Positions 16,003 to 21,230 of a stretch of 25,752 nt of DNA are shown one piece after another. The stretch comes from a virus. Positions within the stretch are counted from its first letter, which is position 1. Each line of letters starts with the position of its first letter. The stretch is taken from positions 1-25,752 of the IMG/VR virus record IMGVR_UViG_3300007540_000089; one strand, 5' to 3'. The notes beneath the pieces were generated by a model. That model saw only the letters and a program-made list of their open reading frames with translations. It was not told the DNA's origin and ran no database searches. The translations under genes and the position numbers were made by a program.

Positions 16003-16314
16003 ATGAATATAATAAAACTAAATTACACAGATAAAGAAACTGCAATTGCTGATTTAAAAGCTAAAGGAGTTTATGTAGAAAAAGAAAACTTAGAAAAAGA
16101 GTTAGTGTTAAGCTATGGTGATGGTGTTCAAGCTATTGTTGAAATAGGTAAAATAGTTTTAACACAAGGTACTTATGATGCTGATTTTGTAGAATTAACC
16201 CCTCCAATATTTGCTGATGGTTATCACTATGATATTATGTGTGAACAAGAAATAGACTTTGGTGTAAATGAAGTTGTAGTAAATAATCCTAAACATTCCT
16301 TCGCAGGATATTAA
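16003..16314 (+). CDS. Conserved protein after the receptor-binding gene (103 aa)
   Basis: Begins MNIIKLNYTDKETAIADLKA and has beta-rich middle blocks (GDGVQAIVEIGKIVLTQGTY) and a YHYDIMCEQEIDFG segment near the end. One base separates it from the fibre gene. Small proteins of this kind follow the fibre gene in related phages as far as I recall, and may be fibre chaperones or minor tip proteins. No domain recognised, no membrane segment. Confidence 0.5.
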   Translation: MNIIKLNYTDKETAIADLKAKGVYVEKENLEKELVLSYGDGVQAIVEIGKIVLTQGTYDADFVELTPPIFADGYHYDIMCEQEIDFGVNEVVVNNPKHSFAGY

Positions 16315-16315
16315 T

Positions 16316-16510
16316 ATGAAAAACATTTATAAAAGTTGGAAAACAACCCTATTAGGCATTATCTTAATAGGGGTTGGTATTGGTTATGTATTCGTAAATG
16401 CATCACCTGATTATATCTTAATGAGTATTTTAATAAGTGCTGGAATAGGCTTTGTTTTTTCTCCTGATAGTGTAATAGAATTGTTAAAAAAGAAAAGTAA
16501 GGAAGTGTAA
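16316..16510 (+). CDS. Holin-like membrane protein (64 aa)
   Basis: Two transmembrane segments, about residues 10-28 (TTLLGIILIGVGIGYVFV) and 34-50 (ILMSILISAGIGFVFS), joined by a short polar turn and followed by a basic tail KKKSKEV. Size, hairpin topology and location directly before an XhlA-like protein and a lysozyme fit a class II holin, which would open the inner membrane at lysis. The stop overlaps the next start by one base. Holins are identified here by shape and context only. Confidence 0.65.
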   Translation: MKNIYKSWKTTLLGIILIGVGIGYVFVNASPDYILMSILISAGIGFVFSPDSVIELLKKKSKEV

Positions 16511-16803
16511 TGACAAAGCTTGAATCAGAAAAAATAGACCGTTTAGAAAGTCATTTTAAAGTGTATAAATCTGATATGGTTGATGTAATAGCTAGCGTTA
16601 GAAATATAGAACAATCTTTAATAGGTTCACCTTTAAACGGTCATAAAGGAATAGTTCATTTATTAGATTCTATTGATGAAAGAGTAAAAGATTTAGAGAA
16701 AAAACAGATATTAGCAGATGATAGACTTGAGAAGTTTAAGTGGTTTCAAAGGGGATTTATAGGAGTGATTTTTGGTTATTTAACGTGGTTAATAAGTAAG
16801 TGA
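16510..16803 (+). CDS. XhlA-like coiled-coil protein with C-terminal anchor (97 aa)
   Basis: The N-terminal part is a predicted coiled coil (IDRLESHFKVYKSDMVDVIA, then DSIDERVKDLEKKQILADDR). A single C-terminal membrane segment follows, WFQRGFIGVIFGYLTWLIS (about residues 77-95). This arrangement resembles the Bacillus PBSX lysis protein XhlA, which works with a holin. It lies between the holin-like gene and the lysozyme. It may be a second holin component or a membrane-associated lysis regulator. Confidence 0.55.
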   Translation: MTKLESEKIDRLESHFKVYKSDMVDVIASVRNIEQSLIGSPLNGHKGIVHLLDSIDERVKDLEKKQILADDRLEKFKWFQRGFIGVIFGYLTWLISK

Positions 16804-16804
16804 T

Positions 16805-17251
16805 ATGAAGCTAGATGCAAATGGAATAAATTTTTTATCTGAACTTGAGGGATTAGAATTAAAAGCATATAAATGCTCCGCAGGTGTATGGACAATAGGA
16901 TTAGGAAATACATTTTATTCTGATGGTTCTAAAGTAAAACAAGGCGATGTTATAACTAAAAAAGATGCTTATGATTTATTTCATCTAATAGCGATTAAAT
17001 TTGAAAAAGCTATTAATGAAAATGTAAAAGTTAATTTAAATCAAAATCAATTTAACTCTTTATTTTGCTTTGTTTATAATATAGGTATTACTGGGTTTAA
17101 AAATAGTACACTTTTAAGATATGTAAATCTAAATCCTAATGATGGAAATATAGCTAAACAATTCTTGAGATGGAATAAGATAGCAGGAAAAGAATCTAAA
17201 GGATTGACAAATAGAAGAATCAAAGAATCAGCTTTATACTTTAAAAAATGA
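16805..17251 (+). CDS. GH24 lysozyme (endolysin) with Glu-Cys-Thr triad
   Basis: A 148-residue muramidase of the T4 lysozyme family that cuts the glycan strands of peptidoglycan. The active-site region is FLSELEGLELKAYKCSAG followed by VWTIGLGN. Glu15 matches T4 Glu11 and Thr30 matches Thr26. Cys24 stands where T4 has Asp20, a natural variant seen in other phage lysozymes. FNSLFCFVYNIG and FLRWNKIAGKESKGLTNRR are further family blocks. There is no signal peptide or signal-anchor, so release depends on the holin upstream. Its stop overlaps the next gene. Confidence 0.92.
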   Translation: MKLDANGINFLSELEGLELKAYKCSAGVWTIGLGNTFYSDGSKVKQGDVITKKDAYDLFHLIAIKFEKAINENVKVNLNQNQFNSLFCFVYNIGITGFKNSTLLRYVNLNPNDGNIAKQFLRWNKIAGKESKGLTNRRIKESALYFKK

Positions 17252-17448
17252 ATGATAAATATTTAATATTAACGGAAGCTAAAAGTATTAGAGAACAATT
17301 TTCAACAGAAAAAGAGTTTGAAGATTGGTTAAGAATAGATTTTGAAGGTTCACACTATGAAGATTTATTATTTGCTTTACAAGTATTTGAAGAAGCTGAA
17401 ATGTATGAAGACTGTATAATAATTAAGAAAATCTTAGATGAATTTTAA
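17248..17448 (+). CDS. Small acidic protein of unknown function (66 aa)
   Basis: Begins MNDKYLILTEAKSIREQFST inside the lysozyme stop (ATGA). It is strongly acidic and helical (FEDWLRIDFEGSHYEDLLFA, LQVFEEAEMYEDCIIIKKIL), without membrane segments. It lies within the lysis block and overlaps the candidate spanin gene by 11 bases. It might regulate lysis, but I recognise no family. Confidence 0.5.
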   Translation: MNDKYLILTEAKSIREQFSTEKEFEDWLRIDFEGSHYEDLLFALQVFEEAEMYEDCIIIKKILDEF

Positions 17449-17920
17449 AATAAGTATTATCATATGTGGTGCACTTTTTTTTAGTTGTGCATCTAGAAAA
17501 GTAGATATAAATAAAACAGAAATAAAAAAAGATAGTTTAGTTGAAAAATTAATTACTATTAAAGATACTATTTCAGAAAAAAAAGAATCTAAAATTAATT
17601 ATAGTATATTTTCAGATATAAATGAAATAACTATTAAACCAATAGACACATCAAAAGCAATTGAAATAAACGGTATTAAATACAAAAACGTTGTTTTAAG
17701 CGTTAAAAATAGTAAAGTTAATAGTTTATACAATAAAGAAGAAATAACATCTAAAAACGTGTCTAAAATAACAACTGAAAAGAATAAGACACATTTAACA
17801 ACTAAAGAAAATATAAAAGAAAAAAAAGTAAATAAAAAAGCAAATTATTTTGTTTATTTATGGTTACTTATTTTACCATTAATTTATTTTTTATATCGGT
17901 CAATTAAGTTTAAAGCATAA
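17438..17920 (+). CDS. Candidate unimolecular spanin (lipoprotein plus C-terminal TM, 160 aa)
   Basis: The N-terminus is a lipoprotein signal (MNFKISIIICGALFFSCASR) with lipobox Cys17, which would place the mature end in the outer membrane. The middle (~18-135) is a Lys/Glu/Thr-rich periplasmic stalk. Residues 138-154 (FVYLWLLILPLIYFLY) form one membrane segment followed by a basic tail, which would sit in the inner membrane. This double anchoring defines u-spanins such as T1 gp11, which fuse the two membranes at the last step of lysis. Position at the end of the lysis block supports this. Plain lipoprotein remains possible. Confidence 0.7.
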   Translation: MNFKISIIICGALFFSCASRKVDINKTEIKKDSLVEKLITIKDTISEKKESKINYSIFSDINEITIKPIDTSKAIEINGIKYKNVVLSVKNSKVNSLYNKEEITSKNVSKITTEKNKTHLTTKENIKEKKVNKKANYFVYLWLLILPLIYFLYRSIKFKA

Positions 17921-18104
17921 TTTTCCCTAAAATTTTTGTTCGCTTATTTTAATTTATTTTTGTTTACTTATTTTAAATATATTTTTTAGTTATTTATTTA
18001 GTTTTTAAGAACATTACAAATTTACAGTTTTTTTTTGACAAAATTGCAATGATTTAAATAAAGTTATTAACCGAAATGTTTAAAACGTAATATTACATTT
18101 GTAT
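17921..18104. other. Gene-free AT-rich spacer between lysis genes and ninG-like gene
   Basis: About 180 bases of very AT-rich sequence with many T runs. No hairpin terminator and no convincing small gene are visible. It ends in the -7 box at 18094-18101. Confidence 0.5.
18094..18101 (+). promoter_or_regulatory. Promoter -7 box TACATTTG, possibly giving a leaderless mRNA
   Basis: TACATTTG matches TAnnTTTG. If the box spans about -11 to -4, transcription starts at 18105, the A of the ATG of the NinG-like gene. No -33 TTG is evident. Confidence 0.45.
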
Positions 18105-18479
18105 ATGAAGAAACCTACTCGTAAATCTTTAGTTACAAAACTAGATACTGTGTTTAGTCAATACATAAGACGCAAGGATGCGGTGAATGATATTGCTGAG
18201 TGTATTACTTGTGGTAAAAAAGACCATTATAAAAAATTGCAATGTGGTCATTTTATGAGTAGAAGACATTACTCTACTAGATGGGATGAGAATAATGTTG
18301 GTGTTCAATGTTATGGTTGCAACATCACTAATCAGGGTCAACAATATATTTTTAGTCAATATCTTGGTAATAACTTATCTGAAGAAATGTATTTAAAATC
18401 AAAACAAATAGTTAAATTTGCTGATGTAGATTTAATTGATATGATTGATTATTATACTGAAAAGGTTTCTATGTTATAA
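18105..18479 (+). CDS. ninG: NinG/Rap-like recombination nuclease (124 aa)
   Basis: ATG 18105 is preferred; an in-frame TTG at 18099 overlaps the -7 box. The protein carries a zinc-binding HNH-like core: C33-x2-C36, LQCGHFMSRR (Cys47, His49) and C69-x2-C72 (VQCYGCN). The GHF.SR...RW.E.NV..QC..CN pattern is that of lambda NinG (Rap), a structure-specific nuclease acting on recombination intermediates. It is the only gene between the lysis block and the accessory array. It probably cooperates with the ERF protein at 21518, although an independent HNH role cannot be ruled out. Confidence 0.75.
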   Translation: MKKPTRKSLVTKLDTVFSQYIRRKDAVNDIAECITCGKKDHYKKLQCGHFMSRRHYSTRWDENNVGVQCYGCNITNQGQQYIFSQYLGNNLSEEMYLKSKQIVKFADVDLIDMIDYYTEKVSML

Positions 18480-18502
18480 AATTCTTTCTTTCCTGTTTTA
18501 AT

Positions 18503-18553
18503 ATGAATAGCATTAGTAGCCACCGCTCGAAGGGTAATAAATAAGAAGCTACT
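18503..18553 (+). other. Candidate structured RNA element with 13-codon frame
   Basis: AGTAGC (18515-18520) can pair with GCTACT (18548-18553). A 13-codon frame, MNSISSHRSKGNK, starts at 18503 and ends inside the loop. Upstream of it is only AT-rich sequence; downstream comes TTGTGGCCGAAATCGCAG and then a terminator. It could be a leader, an sRNA or nothing; 252 bases here lack an ordinary gene. Confidence 0.3.
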
Positions 18554-18610
18554 TTAATATATTGTGGCCGAAATCGCAGTATAATCTATTCGACTTTTGT
18601 TTGTTGAAAG

Positions 18611-18633
18611 CCCCTTTAATTAGGGGTTTTTTT
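18611..18633 (+). terminator. Rho-independent terminator after the ninG region
   Basis: CCCCT (18611-18615), loop TTAATT, AGGGG (18622-18626), then seven T. Flanking AAAG allows the stem to extend into the T tract, so it may work in both directions. It closes the ninG unit before promoter P2. Confidence 0.85.
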
Positions 18634-18645
18634 ATGCTTAAAAAG

Positions 18646-18704
18646 TTTTAACAAAATTTTAACAAAATTTAAAAATCAATATGTTTAAATATGTTGTATA
18701 TTTA
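18646..18704 (+). promoter_or_regulatory. Promoter P2 with tandem TTTTAACAAAA repeats
   Basis: TATATTTA at 18697-18704 is a near match to TAnnTTTG. Two perfect tandem copies of TTTTAACAAAA lie at 18646-18656 and 18657-18667. The leader up to ATG 18732 resembles those of P1 and P3. The 11-mers may be an operator or an activator site. Confidence 0.5.
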
Positions 18705-18731
18705 CACCATAGAAATAAACAAATAGAAATT

Positions 18732-18959
18732 ATGAAATCAGCAATGAATCAATTAGAAAAATGGATTTTAGATTACGAAAAAGTAAATGGATCTCCAACA
18801 ATGTGCGAAATTAAATCACAATTAGAAATGTTTAAAGAAGTTGAAAAATAACAAATTTTTGATGCTTATGATGCTGGAAATGATTTTGATGGAGATTGGG
18901 AAGCAGAAGAAAATTATTATAAAGAAACATTTGGCGACAATATAGAAGCTGGAATATAA
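18732..18959 (+). pseudogene. Small accessory gene split by an in-frame TAA
   Basis: A 39-codon frame (MKSAMNQLEKWILDYEKVNG...) ends at TAA 18849-18851. The same frame then continues without a shift for 35 codons, IFDAYDAGNDFDGDWEAEEN onward, to TAA 18957-18959. The second part is acidic and well formed and ends NIEAGI, similar to the QAGI end of the gene at 19427. A single base change (for example GAA to TAA) in a 75-residue gene is the simplest reading. Readthrough, or a functional 39-residue protein, are alternatives. It is the first gene after promoter P2. Confidence 0.6.
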
Positions 18960-19026
18960 CGGATAGCCGCTATAATTTCAGCGTGGAATTATGTAAACTG
19001 AACTGCATTTAAAAAACAAAAATATT
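18956..19026 (+). repeat. Array element A (degenerate)
   Basis: Starts with TAACGGA just at the stop codon of the broken gene, as do elements B, C and D. It contains a short palindrome, CCGCT...AGCG, and ends in AAATATTATGA at the next start codon. No long arms are visible. Confidence 0.4.
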
Positions 19027-19260
19027 ATGAAAGTAAATGGAACAGAATATGGTTTTTCAATTTTTCCTAGCTATGGAAAAGTACAGGCTGAGATATACAA
19101 GGTATCTAGTTATAAATTAGATGTAGAAATGAATATGCATATAAGACTTTTAAATAAAGATTTCGGATCTATTTTTAGAAGTCCAAATGAAAACGATTAT
19201 AAAAACGCTAGAAAATGGGTTGATATACAAATGAAGTCTATTTTAGACGCTAACGCTTAA
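19027..19260 (+). CDS. Accessory array gene, unknown function (77 aa)
   Basis: Begins MKVNGTEYGFSIFPSYGKVQ after the leader AAAAATATT. It is a mixed alpha/beta soluble protein: strands AEIYKVSSYKLDVEM and MHIRLLNKDFGSIF, then a helix KNARKWVDIQMKSIL. No signal peptide, cysteine or known motif. It lies between array elements A and B in one direction with its neighbours, with no promoter of its own that I can see. Family not recognised. Confidence 0.5.
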   Translation: MKVNGTEYGFSIFPSYGKVQAEIYKVSSYKLDVEMNMHIRLLNKDFGSIFRSPNENDYKNARKWVDIQMKSILDANA

Positions 19261-19265
19261 TCTTG

Positions 19266-19426
19266 CTGTTAACGGAATCGCATAACAGAAGTTACGGATA
19301 AGTAAATCCTGAAACTCCAAATTAAAGACTAATAAAACCAAGTACAAACTAAACATTAAATTAATCAACCAAGCCGTAATTACTGTTATGCAGTGTTATA
19401 TTCTTGGCTTTTTAAACGCAAACATT
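19266..19426 (+). repeat. Array element B with 18-bp inverted arms
   Basis: GTTAACGGA is followed by arm 1, GCATAACAGAAGTTACGG (19280-19297), and arm 2, CCGTAATTACTGTTATGC (19374-19391). They pair at 16 of 18 positions across a 76-nt loop. The outer ends GCATAAC/GTTATGC resemble the core sites of integron attC sites. A T run and ATTATGA follow. Confidence 0.7.
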
Positions 19427-19678
19427 ATGAAAACAGCAGGACAAGATTTTTTAGAATGGTATAACTATTACGTAAAAAAATACGGATGCTCTCCAAGTGA
19501 TTACGATGTGAACTATTTTTGGAACGGAGGTAATTTAGAAAAAGAAAAACAGCAAATTATGGACGCTAGAATAGACGGAGTTACTAAAAGTTTAGCATTG
19601 CCACCTAGTTATTCTATTAAAAACGCAGAGGAGTACTACAAGAATACGTATATCGACTCCAACCAAGCTGGAATATAA
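19427..19678 (+). CDS. Accessory array gene, unknown function (83 aa)
   Basis: ATG 19427 (MKTAGQDFLEWYNYYVKKYG) is chosen; an upstream in-frame ATG at 19388 lies inside the inverted repeat. The protein is helical and rich in Tyr, Trp and Asn (VNYFWNGGNLEKEKQQIMDA, NAEEYYKNTYIDSNQAGI). Its C-terminal AGI and the following TAACGG repeat the layout of the broken gene at 18732. No domain recognised. It sits between elements B and C. Confidence 0.5.
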   Translation: MKTAGQDFLEWYNYYVKKYGCSPSDYDVNYFWNGGNLEKEKQQIMDARIDGVTKSLALPPSYSIKNAEEYYKNTYIDSNQAGI

Positions 19679-19811
19679 CGGAAGGTTGCTTGGCATCTGT
19701 TGCCGATAACGTGAACGGAATTATGAAAAATAAATTTAATATTACCAGCGGATTTTCAGCTGAAAAACTAAACGGCAATAGTGCCAAACAACTGTTAACA
19801 ACTGTAATTTT
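19676..19811 (+). repeat. Array element C with ~20-bp inverted arms
   Basis: TAACGGAA, then arm 1 at 19685-19705 (GTTGCTTGGCA, TCTG, TTGCCG), a 67-nt loop and arm 2 at 19773-19792 (CGGCAA, TAG, TGCCAAACAAC). The arms pair on both sides of an unpaired central bubble with one C-A mismatch. GTTAACA follows arm 2. Confidence 0.7.
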
Positions 19812-19815
19812 ATGA
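19723..19815 (+). CDS. Possible mini-protein within element C (30 aa)
   Basis: A short frame, MKNKFNITSGFSAEKLNGNS..., starts in the loop of element C and crosses arm 2. It ends with an ATGA overlap at the start of the next gene. The overlap suggests translational coupling, perhaps a leader peptide, but the frame is short and may be fortuitous. Confidence 0.3.
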   Translation: MKNKFNITSGFSAEKLNGNSAKQLLTTVIL

Positions 19816-20117
19816 AAACATCATTTTGGATTTTATTTAGTCTATTCTTTATTATTTATAGCTCTAAACCAACATTAAGTATTAAACCATTTGCAATTAG
19901 TTTTGAATCTCCTTACACACCATTCGGTATAATTTTTCTAATACTTTCTCTCAGTTGCTTTCAGTTACAAACAAGAAAAGATACAAAAAAAGAATTAATA
20001 AAAACTTACTACGTTGAAGGAATAAATGACGGATTTGATAAGGCTGTTGAATCAATTAATTTAGAACTAAAAAAACAAGGTAAAGAATCAAAGATAATAA
20101 TTGAAAGCAACAACTAG
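19812..20117 (+). CDS. Accessory array membrane protein (101 aa)
   Basis: Two hydrophobic segments, residues about 5-18 (FWILFSLFFIIYSS) and 36-52 (TPFGIIFLILSLSCFQL), are followed by a charged cytoplasmic tail. The tail holds TRKDTKKELIKTYYVEGIND and GFDKAVESINLELKKQGKES. Topology suggests an inner-membrane protein with a helical soluble tail. No family recognised. In a phage accessory array such proteins are often exclusion or host-takeover factors, but this is only a general possibility. The last codons form one arm of the hairpin of element D. Confidence 0.5.
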   Translation: MKTSFWILFSLFFIIYSSKPTLSIKPFAISFESPYTPFGIIFLILSLSCFQLQTRKDTKKELIKTYYVEGINDGFDKAVESINLELKKQGKESKIIIESNN

Positions 20118-20209
20118 CTATTATAGTTGTTAACGGAAGGTATCCTTGCTTAGTGGCTGAATTAAAACTATTGCAAACAAATATAAACTAATCATTAAAT
20201 GCAAAAATT
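20109..20209 (+). repeat. Array element D (short hairpin form)
   Basis: AACAACTA (20109-20116) and TAGTTGTT (20124-20131) form an 8-bp hairpin over the stop codon, then GTTAACGGAAGG and a small AAGG-TAT-CCTT hairpin. The 3' end AAACTAATCATTAAATGC is like the loop of element B. Confidence 0.5.
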
Positions 20210-20347
20210 ATGAGTAAAGAAAAAACAAATGAGCCATTATGCAAGACTGATGTTAACAAATTGGTTTGCAAGCACTGTGGTAACAAATTATGCCCAAGTC
20301 AAACATTTAATGAGGAATGTTTCAAGTGTGGTAAAAAGCCTTTGTAG
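20210..20347 (+). CDS. Small zinc-ribbon-like protein (45 aa)
   Basis: A 45-residue frame, MSKEKTNEPLCKTDVNKLVC onward. Two CxxC knuckles (CKHCGNKL and CFKCGKKP), 20 residues apart, match a zinc ribbon, and two further cysteines lie outside them. Such minimal zinc ribbons usually mediate protein or nucleic acid contacts. It is preceded by element D and followed by element E, with the usual AAAAATTATGA start context. Conserved cysteine spacing makes a real gene likely despite its size. Confidence 0.6.
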   Translation: MSKEKTNEPLCKTDVNKLVCKHCGNKLCPSQTFNEECFKCGKKPL

Positions 20348-20357
20348 CAAACTGTTT

Positions 20358-20512
20358 GTTAACGTTCATTATTGTAGCAGTTAAGGAAAAGTACACCTTA
20401 TGCTTCGATTAAAGACCAAATTTTAAAAGTACAAAACAATAATCAAATTAATAACCAAAGCCTTAATTGCTACAATATATTGTTGTAGGTAGGTTTTTTA
20501 ACACCACTAATT
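20358..20512 (+). repeat. Array element E with 17-bp inverted arms
   Basis: GTTAACG, then arm 1 (20370-20386) and arm 2 (20461-20477). TATTGTAGCAGTTAAGG pairs with CCTTAATTGCTACAATA over 17 bp with one G-U. The loop is 74 nt and resembles that of element B. GTTGTAGGTAGGTTTTTT follows at 20482-20499. Confidence 0.7.
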
Positions 20513-20764
20513 ATGACACCAAAAGAAGAAGCACAAGATTTAATAGACAAAATGACGATGGAAATAGGTAAATTTAACGCTAAACAATGTGCGTTAATTG
20601 CTGTTAATGAAATAATAAAATACCACGAATCATTATTTGATAAAGGATTTAAAGATATTCATATTGCACTTTCATCGCCAATAAAAACTTATCTAGATAT
20701 TATGAATCCTTTATTAAAACACCTGATAGAAGTAAGAGAAGAATTAAAAAACCTACCTGCGTAA
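20513..20764 (+). CDS. Conserved small accessory protein (83 aa)
   Basis: Begins MTPKEEAQDLIDKMTMEIGK and contains FNAKQCALIAVNEIIKYHES. I recall an AKQCALIAVDEI-type signature from small proteins common in Bacteroidota phages and mobile elements. It is all-helical and soluble; function unknown. The gene is bracketed by a 12-bp inverted repeat, GGTAGGTTTTTT (20488-20499) and AAAAAACCTACC (20746-20757). The second arm lies within its last codons (KNLPA). Confidence 0.65.
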   Translation: MTPKEEAQDLIDKMTMEIGKFNAKQCALIAVNEIIKYHESLFDKGFKDIHIALSSPIKTYLDIMNPLLKHLIEVREELKNLPA

Positions 20765-20864
20765 CTTTGGCACCAAAGTTGAGCAAACTTACCTACAACT
20801 GCTAATATCGTATAAGCGTAGTAAATTTATAAATTATAAAAAGTCTTATTTATTACGTTTATAC
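20763..20864 (+). repeat. Array element F with two palindromes
   Basis: AACTTTGG-CA-CCAAAGTT (20763-20780) is a perfect 8+8 palindrome overlapping the stop codon. ACCTACAAC (20791-20799) is complementary to GTTGTAGGT at 20482-20490. Further on, arms 20810-20826 and 20848-20864 pair over 17 bp with two G-U wobbles around a 21-nt loop. No T tract follows, so it is not a standard terminator. Confidence 0.65.
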
Positions 20865-20877
20865 TAAGTTATAAAAT

Positions 20878-20933
20878 TAACAAAATATTAACAGTTTTAA
20901 ATAACCAATATTTAAAAAACATTTATATATTTG
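20878..20933 (+). promoter_or_regulatory. Promoter P3 (TATATTTG) with TTAACA repeats
   Basis: TATATTTG at 20926-20933 matches TAnnTTTG. TTAACAAAATATTAACAG lies at 20878-20895, about the same distance upstream as the 11-mers of P1 and P2. The leader to ATG 20961 is nearly identical to those promoters. It drives the recombination and replication operon. Confidence 0.65.
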
Positions 20934-20960
20934 TACTCAACAAACAAACAAATAGAAATT

Positions 20961-21050
20961 ATGAAAAATAATTTAAAAGATTTCGGAGCATCATTAGTAT
21001 TTATGTTTATACTAATAACATTATACACAACTTTAATATCACTAATATAA
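20961..21050 (+). CDS. Small membrane peptide (29 aa)
   Basis: MKNNLKDFGASLVFMFILIT onward: after a short polar head the rest is one membrane segment ending TTLISLI. It is the first frame after promoter P3 and its stop overlaps the next start (TAATG). Function unknown; single-span phage peptides of this kind may act on host membrane proteins. Reality is supported by the promoter and coupling, not by homology. Confidence 0.45.
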   Translation: MKNNLKDFGASLVFMFILITLYTTLISLI

Positions 21051-21229
21051 TGAAAGATTTACTAGATTTCCAAAGGTTTCAAATCCAAAGTTTGCAAAAT
21101 AGAATATGTGAACTTGAAAATCAAAACAACATTCTTACTGAATACATTTTTGAAGCTTTAGACGAACAATGTACGCAAGAATATAAGACTATAATAAAAA
21201 AAGAAATTTACACCTTAAAACAACCTTAA
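21050..21229 (+). CDS. Small helical protein (59 aa)
   Basis: Begins MKDLLDFQRFQIQSLQNRIC with heptad-like spacing through ELENQNNILTEYIFEALDEQ, then a charged end. A short coiled coil is likely. It overlaps the preceding stop by one base and is one base away from the lipoprotein gene. I recognise no family; small coiled-coil proteins ahead of ERF genes occur in phage early operons. Confidence 0.5.
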   Translation: MKDLLDFQRFQIQSLQNRICELENQNNILTEYIFEALDEQCTQEYKTIIKKEIYTLKQP

Positions 21230-21230
21230 A

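Noticed and set aside
19280-19391. Canonical integron attC site
   Set aside because: Only element B has core-like ends (GCATAAC/GTTATGC); elements C and E do not fit RYYYAAC...GTTRRRY, and no integron integrase gene is in the window. I kept the weaker 'attC-like' description.
20763-20780. Terminator after the array gene
   Set aside because: AACTTTGG-CA-CCAAAGTT is a perfect palindrome, but its 2-nt loop and the absence of a T tract do not fit a Rho-independent terminator.
18956-20864. CRISPR array
   Set aside because: The recurring elements are spaced by genes, differ in sequence and have long loops; there are no identical short repeats with regular spacers.
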